Shown: in pieces, positions 48,128 to 55,694 of the stretch | Numbering within the stretch: position 1 is the first letter of the stretch | How the letters are laid out: every line of letters begins with the position of its first letter | NCBI RefSeq assembly: GCF_016919445.1 | Contig: NZ_CP070356.1 | Coordinates: 875,501-939,500, forward strand | Direction of reading: 5' to 3' | Origin: Pseudomonas sp. PDNC002 | Lineage (GTDB): Bacteria > Pseudomonadota > Gammaproteobacteria > Pseudomonadales > Pseudomonadaceae | DNA: 64,000 nt | Position numbers and translations under genes: made by a program | The notes under the pieces: generated by a model | Told to the model about the DNA's origin: nothing | The model's database searches: none | Seen by the model: the letters and a program-made list of their open reading frames with translations, nothing else

Positions 48128-49534
48128 ATGAGCGACCTTGCACGCGCCCCATCCGACTCCTCGCAGGCCCCCGAGGTCATCCTGCAGCTGCTCGACAAAC
48201 TGGGCATCGCCTCTCGCGAGGTCAGCGACTCCACCACGCTTCCCGCCACCCGCCGGGTGCAGGCGAGCCTGCTGGAAGACGCCGTCGGCACTCTGCTGGT
48301 GCTGTTCCCGCAGAGCCAATTGCTCGATTTGAACCGCCTCGCCGAACTCACCGGCCGCAAGCTGGTGGCGGTCAAACCCGATCGCCTGGAGCGCATGCTC
48401 GGCAAGCACCAGCTCGGCCGCCTGCCGGCGTTGCCGCCGCTGACCAGCTCGCCCTGCCTGTATGACGAGCGCCTGCTGCAGGAACCCCAGCTGCTGATCG
48501 AGTCCGGCGCGCCGGGCACCCTGCTGGAAATTCCTACCGCGTCGTTCCGCGGGCTGCTGGAGAAAGCCAGCGCCGCGCGTTTCGGCGTGCCGTTGGAATC
48601 GATCCGACCGAACCTCGACCGCCCGGACGACGACCGCAAGGAAATCACCCAGGCCGTGCAGGCGTTCACCGCCCGCCGCATCCAGCAGCGCCTCGAGGAA
48701 ACCATCGAGATCCCGCCGCTGCCGGAAACCGCGCAGAAGATCATCAAGCTGCGCGTCGACCCCAACGCCACGGTGGACGACATCACCGGCGTGGTGGAAA
48801 CCGACCCGGCGCTGGCCGCGCAGGTAGTCAGTTGGGCGGCTTCGCCCTACTACGCCGCGCCCGGCAAGATCCGCTCGGTGGAAGACGCCATCGTCCGCGT
48901 ACTGGGCTTCGACCTGGTGATCAACCTCGCCCTGGGCCTGGCCCTGGGCAAGACCCTGAGCCTGCCCAAGGATCAGCCACAGCACGCCACGCCCTACTGG
49001 CACCAGGCGATCTACACCGCCGCGGTGATCGAAGGCCTGACCCGCGCCGTGCCGCGCGCCGAGCGTCCGGAAGCCGGACTGACCTACCTCGGCGGCCTGC
49101 TGCACAGCATTGGCTACCTGGTCCTGGCACACATCTTCCCGCCGCATTTCTCGCTGATCTGCCGGCACCTGGAAGTGAACCCGCACGTCGAGCACAACCT
49201 TGTCGAGCAGCACCTGCTGGGCATCACCCGCGAGCAGATCGGCGCCTGGCTGATGCGCACCTGGGACATGCCGGAAGAGATCTACACCGCGCTGCGCTTC
49301 CAGCACGATCCGTCCTATGCCGGCGACTGCTCGGCCTACGCCAACCTGGTGTGCCTGGCGACCCGCCTGCTGCGCAACCACGGCATCGGCAGCGGCCCGG
49401 AAACCAGCATCCCGCAGGACCTGCTGGATCGTCTGGACATCCCGCGTGAAAAGGCCGAGGACGCCGTGCGCAAGGTACTCGACGCAGAGGCCGTGTTGCG
49501 CGAGCTGGCCAGCCAGTTCAATCCCGGCCACTGA
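48128..49534 (+). CDS. YbaK-like domain fused to HDOD domain
   Basis: 468 residues. N-terminal about 150 residues resemble the YbaK/ProX aminoacyl-tRNA deacylase fold (ILQLLDKLGIASREV and TGRKLVAVKPDRL near the expected positions). The C-terminal part (about 200-410) is an HDOD domain: LPETAQKIIKLRVDPNATVD, VETDPALAAQVVSWAASPYY, GGLLHSIGYLVLAHI and LGITREQIGAWLM. HDOD proteins are signalling or RNA-binding modules in Pseudomonas. ATG at 48128 begins MSDLARAPSD. Function unknown; separate from recG by 91 bases. Confidence 0.85.
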   Translation: MSDLARAPSDSSQAPEVILQLLDKLGIASREVSDSTTLPATRRVQASLLEDAVGTLLVLFPQSQLLDLNRLAELTGRKLVAVKPDRLERMLGKHQLGRLPALPPLTSSPCLYDERLLQEPQLLIESGAPGTLLEIPTASFRGLLEKASAARFGVPLESIRPNLDRPDDDRKEITQAVQAFTARRIQQRLEETIEIPPLPETAQKIIKLRVDPNATVDDITGVVETDPALAAQVVSWAASPYYAAPGKIRSVEDAIVRVLGFDLVINLALGLALGKTLSLPKDQPQHATPYWHQAIYTAAVIEGLTRAVPRAERPEAGLTYLGGLLHSIGYLVLAHIFPPHFSLICRHLEVNPHVEHNLVEQHLLGITREQIGAWLMRTWDMPEEIYTALRFQHDPSYAGDCSAYANLVCLATRLLRNHGIGSGPETSIPQDLLDRLDIPREKAEDAVRKVLDAEAVLRELASQFNPGH

Positions 49535-49554
49535 GCGAAGTCGCGCTTTCTCTT

Positions 49555-49624
49555 GTAGGAGCGAGCTTGCTCGCGAACCCAATAGCACCAAGCGGTTCCG
49601 GTTCGCGAGCAAGCTCGCTCCTAC
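49555..49624. repeat. REPIN (two inverted REP sequences)
   Basis: GTAGGAGCGAGCTTGCTCGCGAA and its inverse TTCGCGAGCAAGCTCGCTCCTAC are 24 bases apart. Same REP class as 7201-7279 but with a GAGCTTGCTC core, located just after the HDOD gene. Confidence 0.9.
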
Positions 49625-49647
49625 GAAAAGCCATTCTCTGCCCCCAT

Positions 49648-49676
49648 AAAAAAAGCCCTCGCAAGAGGGCTTTTTT
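49648..49676. terminator. Bidirectional terminator between the HDOD gene and the SCP2-like gene
   Basis: AAAAAAAGCCCTC-GCAA-GAGGGCTTTTTT: a 7-bp stem flanked by A and T runs, ending 10 bases from the stop of the minus-strand SCP2-like gene. Confidence 0.88.
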
Positions 49677-49685
49677 GTGGCCGGT

Positions 49686-50087
49686 TCAGGCCGCTTTCTT
49701 GTCGCTGGCCGGCGCGGCTTTCTTCTTCGGCTTCAGGTACTTCACCAGGCCCTGGAACCAGATCACCAGGCCGGGATTGCCCTGGATCTGGATGTCCTTG
49801 TTCTGGATGCCCTGCATGAACGCCAGCTGCGGGTTCTTCGAAGTCATGGTGGCGAAGCCGTAGGCACCATCCTTGAAGCCCAACGCAAAGGCAGGGCTGG
49901 GATGCGTACCGCGACGGGCGCTGACCTTGAGGTCCTTGACGATGTAGTGGCGGGCGACCTTGCCGTCGAGGGTGTGGAGCTGGAACACCAGGTCCTTGCC
50001 TTCGAGCTGCTTCTGGAACGCCGGGTTTTCGCGGCTGGCCTTGGCCATCAGGCGACCGAGCATCCACAGGAGAAGACGGAATTTCAT
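49686..50087 (-). CDS. Small SCP2-like (sterol carrier) domain protein
   Basis: 133 residues. The N-terminus MKFRLLLWMLGRLMAKASRE may be a short hydrophobic anchor helix; then GKDLVFQLHTLDGKVARHYIVKDLKVSA-like strands and SPAFALGFKDGAYGFATMTS suggest an SCP2-type lipid-binding domain. The C-terminus is rich in lysine and alanine (KKKAAPASDKKAA). Function is not known. ATG at 50087, preceded by GAGGTTTGTGC. Next to hupA in the same orientation, but with a separate 5' region. Confidence 0.75.
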   Translation of the reverse strand: MKFRLLLWMLGRLMAKASRENPAFQKQLEGKDLVFQLHTLDGKVARHYIVKDLKVSARRGTHPSPAFALGFKDGAYGFATMTSKNPQLAFMQGIQNKDIQIQGNPGLVIWFQGLVKYLKPKKKAAPASDKKAA

Positions 50088-50187
50088 GCACAAACCTCGA
50101 CGTTCGAGACAAAAGTCTGCGCATTGTAGCCAGTTTGAAAACGGACTACATCCGGTCTTTTGGAGGGATTATGTAACTGGAGGAGGC

Positions 50188-50213
50188 AACCCGGAGCCGC
50201 TCTGGCTCCGGGT
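50188..50213 (-). terminator. Hairpin after the HU gene
   Basis: On the minus strand ACCCGGAGCC-AGAGC-GGCTCCGGGT, 10-bp perfect stem, then TGCC rather than T-rich. Probable transcript end, though not a classical terminator. Confidence 0.6.
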
Positions 50214-50222
50214 CAGGCGCGA

Positions 50223-50495
50223 TCAGTTGACCGCGTCTTTCAGCGCCTTGCCCGGTTTGAAGGCAACGGTGTTGCTGGCTTTGATCTTGACCGGTTGACC
50301 GGTTTGCGGGTTCTTGCCGGTACGGGCGCCACGGTGGCGCTGAACGAAGGTACCGAAACCGACAAGGGTAACGCTGTCCTTGCGGTTAAGCGCGCCAGTG
50401 ATTTCATCCAGCAGCGCGTTCAGCACCTTGTTGGCTTGTTCTTTGGTGAGGTCGGCCTTCTCGGCGATCGCGGCGGCGAGTTCTGGTTTACGCAT
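50223..50495 (-). CDS. hupA: DNA-binding protein HU
   Basis: 90 residues, the HU/IHF family with the signature GFGTFVQRHRGARTGKNPQTG. Nucleoid protein that bends DNA. ATG at 50495 begins MRKPELAAAIAEKADLTKEQ; upstream sequence in frame has no family similarity. AGAGGCATTT lies just before the ATG. Matches the HU gene next to the rubredoxin reductase gene in PAO1; the name hupA is a family guess. Confidence 0.95.
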   Translation of the reverse strand: MRKPELAAAIAEKADLTKEQANKVLNALLDEITGALNRKDSVTLVGFGTFVQRHRGARTGKNPQTGQPVKIKASNTVAFKPGKALKDAVN

Positions 50496-50691
50496 AAATG
50501 CCTCTTTGACGGTTTGTTGTTGTTGTGTCCGTGCTGTCTTCCCAACAGCGCCCAAGGCACCGCAGGCTTGCCGTACAGGCTCTAGGCTGCGGCAGACGGG
50601 GGGAGAATGGCACGCCGAAAGCTGGTACGCCAGTATCGTCTGACAATTTGCGGGCTCTTTCCCAAGGCAAAACTGCCATTGGCGACGCTTG

Positions 50692-51846
50692 TCACGCCAG
50701 CAGGGCTGGCAACTCCTTGTTCAGGGAGAGTTTTTCCCCCACAGCGGCCCCCGTCAGGGCATATCCGAGCAATCGACCGGCGGTATCCCGGCACAGGACC
50801 TTGAGGTCCGGGCCAGAGCCTTCCACTTGCCATTCACCCTCGCTTCCGCGCGGCGGCGGCGATACCACCAGCGGGCAGACCGGGGTTTTCACCGTCACCG
50901 GCATGGCGCCATAGGCTACTGCCGTCGGCTTGCCGGCTAGTGTCTGCGCCAGCGCACGGGCACAGGACATCAGCGGCATCACGTAAAGCAGATTCAGTCC
51001 GTCGACCTCGGCGCAGTCGCCCAGGGCGTAGATGTTGGCGTGGGAGGTGCGCAGCTCGCGGTTGACCATGACACCGCGATTGATATCCAGGCCGGCGGCG
51101 GCAGCCAGGTCGATGCGCGGACGCAGGCCGACGGCGGAGACGACCAGGTCGCAGGCGATCACCTGGCCATCGGAGAGGTGTGCTTCCAGGGCATCGCCGG
51201 CGCGCACCAGGCTGTTCAACACTGGTCCGAGATGGAAGCGCACGCCGAGGCCTTCCAGCCCCTGCTGCACCGCCTGGGCGGCAGCCGGGTGGAGCAGGCC
51301 GGGCATGACCTGCTCGCAGGGTGCGACCACGTCGATCTGGTAGCCGCCGCTGGTGAGGTCGTTGGCGAATTCGCAGCCGATCAGGCCGGCGCCCAGCAGC
51401 AGCACACGACGCTTGCCGGCGGCGGCGCTGCGGAAGCGCGCGTAGTCTTCCAGGTCGTTGATCGGGAAGATCAGGTCCTGGGCATCCCCCTCGACCGGTA
51501 CGCGAATGGTCTCGGCGCCCCAGGCCAGCACCAGGTCGCGGTAGTGAATCTCTTCTTCGCCGATCCAGATGCGCCGGTGGCCCGGGTCGATGCCGGTGAC
51601 GCGGGTGTGAGTGAGGATGCGCGCCTTGAGCTGATCGGCCATGGCGCCAGCTTCGGCCATGGCCAGGCCGTCGGCGTCCTTGTCCTTGGAGAAGCCGGTG
51701 GACAGCATCGGCTTGGAGTAGGAGCGACCGTCATCGGCGGTGATCAGCACCAGCGGCGTTTCCGCGTCCAGCTTGCGCCACTCGCGGGCCAGGTTGTAGC
51801 CGGCCAGACCGGTTCCGATGATCACCAGCGGTGCGTTGTCGCTCAT
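50692..51846 (-). CDS. rubB: Rubredoxin-NAD(+) reductase
   Basis: 384 residues, FAD-dependent reductase. Two dinucleotide folds are visible, one N-terminal ([20 protein letters not shown]) for FAD and one central ([17 protein letters not shown]) for NADH, plus [14 protein letters not shown]. It reduces the neighbouring rubredoxins, which in Pseudomonas donate electrons to alkane hydroxylases or other oxidases. ATG 51846 chosen; an ATG 4 codons upstream is possible. Third gene after two rubredoxin genes on the minus strand, 88 bases from the second. Confidence 0.95.
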   Translation of the reverse strand: MSDNAPLVIIGTGLAGYNLAREWRKLDAETPLVLITADDGRSYSKPMLSTGFSKDKDADGLAMAEAGAMADQLKARILTHTRVTGIDPGHRRIWIGEEEIHYRDLVLAWGAETIRVPVEGDAQDLIFPINDLEDYARFRSAAAGKRRVLLLGAGLIGCEFANDLTSGGYQIDVVAPCEQVMPGLLHPAAAQAVQQGLEGLGVRFHLGPVLNSLVRAGDALEAHLSDGQVIACDLVVSAVGLRPRIDLAAAAGLDINRGVMVNRELRTSHANIYALGDCAEVDGLNLLYVMPLMSCARALAQTLAGKPTAVAYGAMPVTVKTPVCPLVVSPPPRGSEGEWQVEGSGPDLKVLCRDTAGRLLGYALTGAAVGEKLSLNKELPALLA

Positions 51847-51888
51847 TGCGCTCTCCACTTCTAGAAATGCTCTGTCCTGAAGACGGCA

Positions 51889-51908
51889 CGGCGGCCTTCG
51901 GGCCGCCG
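51889..51908 (-). promoter_or_regulatory. Hairpin between rubredoxin gene and rubB
   Basis: On the minus strand CGGCGGCC-CGAA-GGCCGCCG, an 8-bp perfect stem 27 bases after the rubredoxin stop and 42 before the rubB start. No T-tract. Likely a processing or stability element in the operon mRNA. Confidence 0.55.
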
Positions 51909-51934
51909 CATGAATACTTTGTGTCGGGTTGGGA

Positions 51935-52102
51935 TTACGAGATTTCGATCATCTCGAAGTCTATCTTGCCCACGCCGCAATCCGGGCAGACCCAGTCCGC
52001 CGGAATATCTTCCCAGCGCGTGCCGGGGGCGATGCCCTCGTCCGGCAGGCCCAGTGCCTCGTCGTAGATGAAGCCACAGACCACGCATTGCCATTTGCGC
52101 AT
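51935..52102 (-). CDS. rubA: Rubredoxin, second copy
   Basis: 55 residues: [20 protein letters not shown] and [19 protein letters not shown]. The four iron-binding cysteines are in CVVCG and CPDCG. One-electron carrier in the cytoplasm, reduced by the adjacent RubB. It lies downstream of the other rubredoxin (52301), to which it is about 80% identical, so a tandem duplication. Stop TAA at 51935. Confidence 0.96.
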   Translation of the reverse strand: MRKWQCVVCGFIYDEALGLPDEGIAPGTRWEDIPADWVCPDCGVGKIDFEMIEIS

Positions 52103-52254
52103 CGGCCAAGCCCTCCTGCGATTGCAAAGTGAACCTAACGTACTTTAACCGCACCGGCCAACGGCGCCCGTGCCGCCGGGCAGCGTCAGCAAGGCCAACC
52201 CGGCTCCGTCCAGTCTACCGCGCAAGGCCAAGGCCTGCCGGCCGCGCAAACGCA

Positions 52255-52278
52255 GACGGCGGCCCGAAGGCCGCCGTC
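52255..52278 (-). promoter_or_regulatory. Hairpin between the two rubredoxin genes
   Basis: On the minus strand GACGGCGGCC-TTCG-GGCCGCCGTC, a 10-bp perfect stem with a stable UUCG loop, 22 bases after the first rubredoxin stop. No T-tract follows, so a terminator is possible but not certain. Confidence 0.6.
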
Positions 52279-52300
52279 GCGGGAATCAATCCTTACGGGC

Positions 52301-52468
52301 TCAGCCGATCTCGATCATCTCGAAATCCAGCTTGCCGACGCCGCAATCCGGGCACAGCCAGTCTTCCGGCACGTCTTCCCAACGGGTACCGGCGGCGATG
52401 CCCTCTTCCGGCCAGCCCTTGGTTTCGTCATAGATCAGGCCACACACCACGCACTGCCACTTCTTCAT
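52301..52468 (-). CDS. rubA: Rubredoxin, first copy
   Basis: 55 residues: [20 protein letters not shown] and [19 protein letters not shown]. The pair of CxxC sites binds a single iron. It is the first gene of the minus-strand cluster rubredoxin-rubredoxin-rubB. Stop TGA at 52301-52303 (minus strand). ATG 52468 is preceded by GGGTGATAGCTG-like sequence with a weak site. The two copies differ in their charged loop residues, suggesting different partners. Confidence 0.96.
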   Translation of the reverse strand: MKKWQCVVCGLIYDETKGWPEEGIAAGTRWEDVPEDWLCPDCGVGKLDFEMIEIG

Positions 52469-52689
52469 CAGCTATCACCCTCATGTTCTTGTCGCTTGGA
52501 CGTCAGTGCATCCAATGTTCGGCTTTGTACTGGCGATGGGCTTGCGGCGCAAGCCCCTGGAAAAATGCCGGATGGCCGGCCAAACCTTTGGTGGGGTTTT
52601 GCGCAAGGCACTGTTGCAGACAACGCAATCGGCCACGCAAAGGCGCCATGTTAAGCTGCCGCGTCCCTGGCCAACCGCAAGTCGAACCC

Positions 52690-53244
52690 GTGCCCGAAGC
52701 CGCCCTGATCCACCCGCCTCGCTGGCTCACCGCCGCTCAGTTGCATCCCGCGCCGACCACCCAGATCCAGGACTGGCTGTTCGATGAAGGCTCACTGACG
52801 CGCCGGCTCACTGCCCTCTCCGCAGACAACTTCGCGGTGCAGCCGCTCGCCGAAGGCTGGCACCGCCTGCGCACCGACGAATGCGCCGCGCTGGGCGTGC
52901 CCGACGGCAGCCAGGGCTGGGTGCGCGAGGTGTATCTGAAGGGCCACGGCACGCCCTGGGTGTTCGCCCGCAGCGTCGCCGCACGCTCGGCACTGGAGGG
53001 CTCGGGCTTCGACCTGCGCCTGCTGGGCACGCGTTCGCTGGGCGAGCTGCTGTTCAGCGACCGCGCCTTCCACCGCGGCCCTATCGAAGTCTGCCGCTAC
53101 CCGGCCGCCAGCCTACCCGCCGAAGTGCGCGCCGAGCGCCTCTGGGGCCGCCGCTCCTGCTTCAGCCGCGATGGTCTGGGCGTGCTGGTCGCCGAGGTAT
53201 TCCTGCCGACTCTGTGGCACCGGGTGGAACAACAGCCCGTATAA
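52690..53244 (+). CDS. ubiC: Chorismate pyruvate-lyase UbiC
   Basis: 184 residues; removes pyruvate from chorismate to give 4-hydroxybenzoate, the first committed step to ubiquinone. Family signatures are REVYLKGHGTPWVFARSV, LRLLGTRSLGELLFS and RRSCFSRDGLGVLVAEVFLP, and the substrate-binding arginine lies in VREVYL. Start uncertain: GTG at 52690 gives a normal length; an ATG at 52648 adds 14 residues and the frame is open further. ubiA follows after 27 bases. Confidence 0.93.
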   Translation: MPEAALIHPPRWLTAAQLHPAPTTQIQDWLFDEGSLTRRLTALSADNFAVQPLAEGWHRLRTDECAALGVPDGSQGWVREVYLKGHGTPWVFARSVAARSALEGSGFDLRLLGTRSLGELLFSDRAFHRGPIEVCRYPAASLPAEVRAERLWGRRSCFSRDGLGVLVAEVFLPTLWHRVEQQPV

Positions 53245-53271
53245 TTCCCGGATCGTTTTCCGGAGGCCGCC

Positions 53272-54162
53272 ATGTTCGTCGCCCTGATCAAACCCCTCGC
53301 CCGCCTGCATCCCCGCGCCTGGGACTTCATCCAGCTGACGCGCATGGACAAGCCGATCGGCATCTACCTGCTGCTCTGGCCGACGCTCTGGGCGCTGTGG
53401 ATGGCCAGCGGTGGCGTGCCGAGCGTGAAGAACCTGGTGATCTTCGTCCTCGGCACGGTGCTGATGCGCATGGCCGGCTGCGTGATCAACGACTTCGCCG
53501 ACCGCAAGCTGGATGGCCACGTCGAGCGCACCAAGGCCCGCCCGCTGGCGACCGGCAGGGTCACCGTGCGCGAAGCCTGGATCGCCTTCTTCGTGTTGCT
53601 GGGCTTGAGCTTCCTGCTGGTGCTGTGCACCAACATGCAGACCATCTGGCTGTCCTTCGGCGGCGCGGCCATCGCGGCGCTCTACCCCTTCATGAAGCGC
53701 TACACCTACTACCCGCAGGTGGTGTTGGGCGCGGCGTTCTCCTGGGGTATCCCGATGGCTTTCACCGCGGCTGGCGGCACGCTGCCGGCCGTGGCCTGGC
53801 TGCTGTTCTTCGCCAACGTGCTGTGGACAGTCGCGTATGACACCTACTACGCGATGACCGACCGCGAAGACGACCTGAAGATGGGCATGAAGTCCACGGC
53901 GATCCTCTTCGGTGACGCCGACCGGGTGATCAACCTGAGCCTGCAGGGCCTGATGCTCCTGCTGCTGATCCTGGCCGGCAACAAGCTGGCCATGCACCTG
54001 TATTACTACCTGGGCCTGGCCGTGGCGGCGGGCTGCTTCGCCTGGCAGTTCCATTCGACCCGCGACCGCGAGCCGATGAAGTGCTTCAAGGCCTTCCTGC
54101 ACAACCACTGGGCGGGGCTGGCGATATTCCTCGGCACCGTGGCGGATTTCGCCCTGCGTTGA
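53272..54162 (+). CDS. ubiA: 4-hydroxybenzoate octaprenyltransferase UbiA
   Basis: 296 residues with about eight or nine membrane helices. The two aspartate-rich motifs that bind the polyprenyl diphosphate are [20 protein letters not shown] and [19 protein letters not shown]. It prenylates 4-hydroxybenzoate in the inner membrane, next step after UbiC. GGAGGCCGCC precedes the ATG at 53272. Confidence 0.97.
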   Translation: MFVALIKPLARLHPRAWDFIQLTRMDKPIGIYLLLWPTLWALWMASGGVPSVKNLVIFVLGTVLMRMAGCVINDFADRKLDGHVERTKARPLATGRVTVREAWIAFFVLLGLSFLLVLCTNMQTIWLSFGGAAIAALYPFMKRYTYYPQVVLGAAFSWGIPMAFTAAGGTLPAVAWLLFFANVLWTVAYDTYYAMTDREDDLKMGMKSTAILFGDADRVINLSLQGLMLLLLILAGNKLAMHLYYYLGLAVAAGCFAWQFHSTRDREPMKCFKAFLHNHWAGLAIFLGTVADFALR

Positions 54163-54175
54163 TGCTGGGGCATTC

Positions 54176-54246
54176 GCAGGAGCGGACTCCGTCCGCGATA
54201 GGTCCGCATCACGCAGGAGACCATCGCGGGCGGAGTCCGCTCCTAC
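54176..54246. repeat. REPIN after ubiA
   Basis: GCAGGAGCGGACTCCGTCCGCGAT at the left and the inverse ending CGGAGTCCGCTCCTAC at the right. It differs from the other two REPINs by the GACTCCGTC core and a GC start instead of GT. Confidence 0.85.
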
Positions 54247-54260
54247 GGCAATCCCAACCT

Positions 54261-54281
54261 GCAGGAGCGAATTCCTGGCAA
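54261..54281. repeat. Solitary REP half
   Basis: GCAGGAGCGAATTCCTGGCAA, 15 bases after the REPIN at 54176-54246; first nine bases match the REP head, the rest is degenerate. Confidence 0.55.
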
Positions 54282-54287
54282 GAGCCG

Positions 54288-54653
54288 TTAAGGCTTGGCC
54301 ATGTGCCAGACGCCCATCTTGCCGTCACCGGCCATGTCGCCGGCCTTCTTGTCCTGCACGAAGGTGTACAACGGCTTGCCCTTGTAGGCCCACTGGGCGC
54401 TACCGTCATCGCGCTTGATCAGCGTCCAGTCGCCCATCGCCTTGTCATCGGCGCTGGCCATCAGCGGCGGCCAGTTCTGCGCGCAGCCGCCATTGCAGGC
54501 GGACTTGCCGCCACTGTCCTTGTCGAAGGTGTAGAGCGTCATGCCCTTGGCATCGACCAGCATGCCGTTCTTCTCCATGCCGGGTTCGGCGGCCAGCGCG
54601 GACATCGCCGGCAGCATCAGGCCCAGTGCCAGGGCCGGGAATAGCAGTTTCAT
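54288..54653 (-). CDS. Secreted Lipoprotein_15-type repeat protein
   Basis: 121 residues: signal peptide MKLLFPALALGLMLPAMSALA (21), mature part with two copies of the YTFD-K-x-N-G-G type motif (GMTLYTFDKDSGGKSACNGGCAQNWPP and GKPLYTFVQDKKAGDMAGDG). This matches the PF03640 family of short secreted repeats, role unknown; the CNGGC cysteine pair may form a disulfide. Start ATG 54653 precedes the hydrophobic segment; the longer frame upstream is not needed. Divergent from phoB. Confidence 0.88.
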   Translation of the reverse strand: MKLLFPALALGLMLPAMSALAAEPGMEKNGMLVDAKGMTLYTFDKDSGGKSACNGGCAQNWPPLMASADDKAMGDWTLIKRDDGSAQWAYKGKPLYTFVQDKKAGDMAGDGKMGVWHMAKP

Positions 54654-54965
54654 AACGCTTCTCCTCTGGTGAGGTGGAAACGGCGCGAGCGCAAACGTGC
54701 AGGCGGGCGAGGTAACAGGCAGGGCCGGCCAGGGCGACGTCGACAACGCACTCACTTCCGTCATCGCAGGTTCCGGCAGCCGGGCTGCCGGCCGCACCGC
54801 CGACCGGGCCGGTGCGCTCCATCGTCACCGTGGCGCAAGCGCGCAGTGACTGGTTCAGCATAGACGAGCGCTCTGCGACAAGGCTCGGCTAACATCCCGG
54901 TGTCACATTCATGAAATATTTCCGTTATCTAATGCGGCGCAACACAGAAATTCTGAGGCCTCAGC
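54654..54965. other. Gene-free region between the repeat protein and phoB
   Basis: These 312 bases contain no coding sequence. The part near phoB (54895-54935) contains the probable Pho box and -10; the remainder is GC-rich with no recognised site. The repeat-protein gene may share the promoter area. Confidence 0.5.
54900..54917 (+). promoter_or_regulatory. Candidate Pho box of phoB
   Basis: GTGTCACATTCATGAAAT matches the two halves of the CTGTCATnnnnCTGTCAT consensus at TGTCA and TG..AT. A possible -10, TATCTA, lies at 54926-54931. This is where PhoB would activate its own gene under phosphate starvation. Confidence 0.5.
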
Positions 54966-55655
54966 ATGGTTGGCAAGACAATCCTCATCGTCGATGACGA
55001 AGCTCCGATCCGGGAAATGATCGCCGTGGCCCTGGAGATGGCCGGCTACGAGTGTCTGGAGGCCGACAGCGCCCAGCAGGCGCATGCCGTGATCGTCGAC
55101 CGCAAGCCGGACCTGATCCTGCTCGACTGGATGCTGCCGGGCACCTCCGGTATCGAACTGGCCCGCCGCCTCAAGCGCGACGAGCTGACCGCGTCCATCC
55201 CGATCATCATGCTCACCGCCAAGGGCGAAGAGGACAACAAGATCCAGGGCCTGGAAGTCGGCGCCGATGACTACATCACCAAGCCGTTCTCTCCCCGCGA
55301 ACTGGTGGCCCGCCTGAAGGCTGTGCTGCGCCGCACCGGCGCCGGCGACAGCGAGACCCCGATCGAAGTCGGCGGCCTGCTGCTCGACCCGATCAGCCAC
55401 CGCGTGACCATCGACGGCAAACCCGCCGAGATGGGCCCGACCGAATACCGCCTGCTGCAGTTCTTCATGACCCACCAGGAGCGTGCCTATACCCGTGGCC
55501 AACTGCTGGACCAGGTCTGGGGCGGCAACGTCTACGTCGAGGAGCGCACCGTCGACGTGCACATCCGCCGCCTGCGCAAGGCCCTGGGCGAGGTATACGA
55601 AAATCTGGTTCAGACCGTGCGCGGCACCGGTTATCGTTTCTCGACCAAAAGCTGA
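54966..55655 (+). CDS. phoB: Phosphate regulon response regulator PhoB
   Basis: 229 residues: receiver domain (about 1-120; acidic pair in [11 protein letters not shown], phospho-acceptor in [26 protein letters not shown]) and a winged-helix DNA-binding domain (about 135-229; [46 protein letters not shown]). Activates the Pho regulon when PhoR phosphorylates it. phoR starts 39 bases downstream. Confidence 0.98.
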   Translation: MVGKTILIVDDEAPIREMIAVALEMAGYECLEADSAQQAHAVIVDRKPDLILLDWMLPGTSGIELARRLKRDELTASIPIIMLTAKGEEDNKIQGLEVGADDYITKPFSPRELVARLKAVLRRTGAGDSETPIEVGGLLLDPISHRVTIDGKPAEMGPTEYRLLQFFMTHQERAYTRGQLLDQVWGGNVYVEERTVDVHIRRLRKALGEVYENLVQTVRGTGYRFSTKS

Positions 55656-55694
55656 CCCGACTTCTCGTCTGACGGGTACAAGGAACGGAATTTC

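Noticed and set aside
52129-52689. Long N-terminal extension of the ubiC frame
   Set aside because: The extra residues are arginine- and proline-rich and antisense to the first rubredoxin gene; ubiC homologues begin near 52690.
54669-54863. 64-codon arginine-rich frame upstream of phoB
   Set aside because: No ribosome-binding site and no domain; probably chance in GC-rich DNA.
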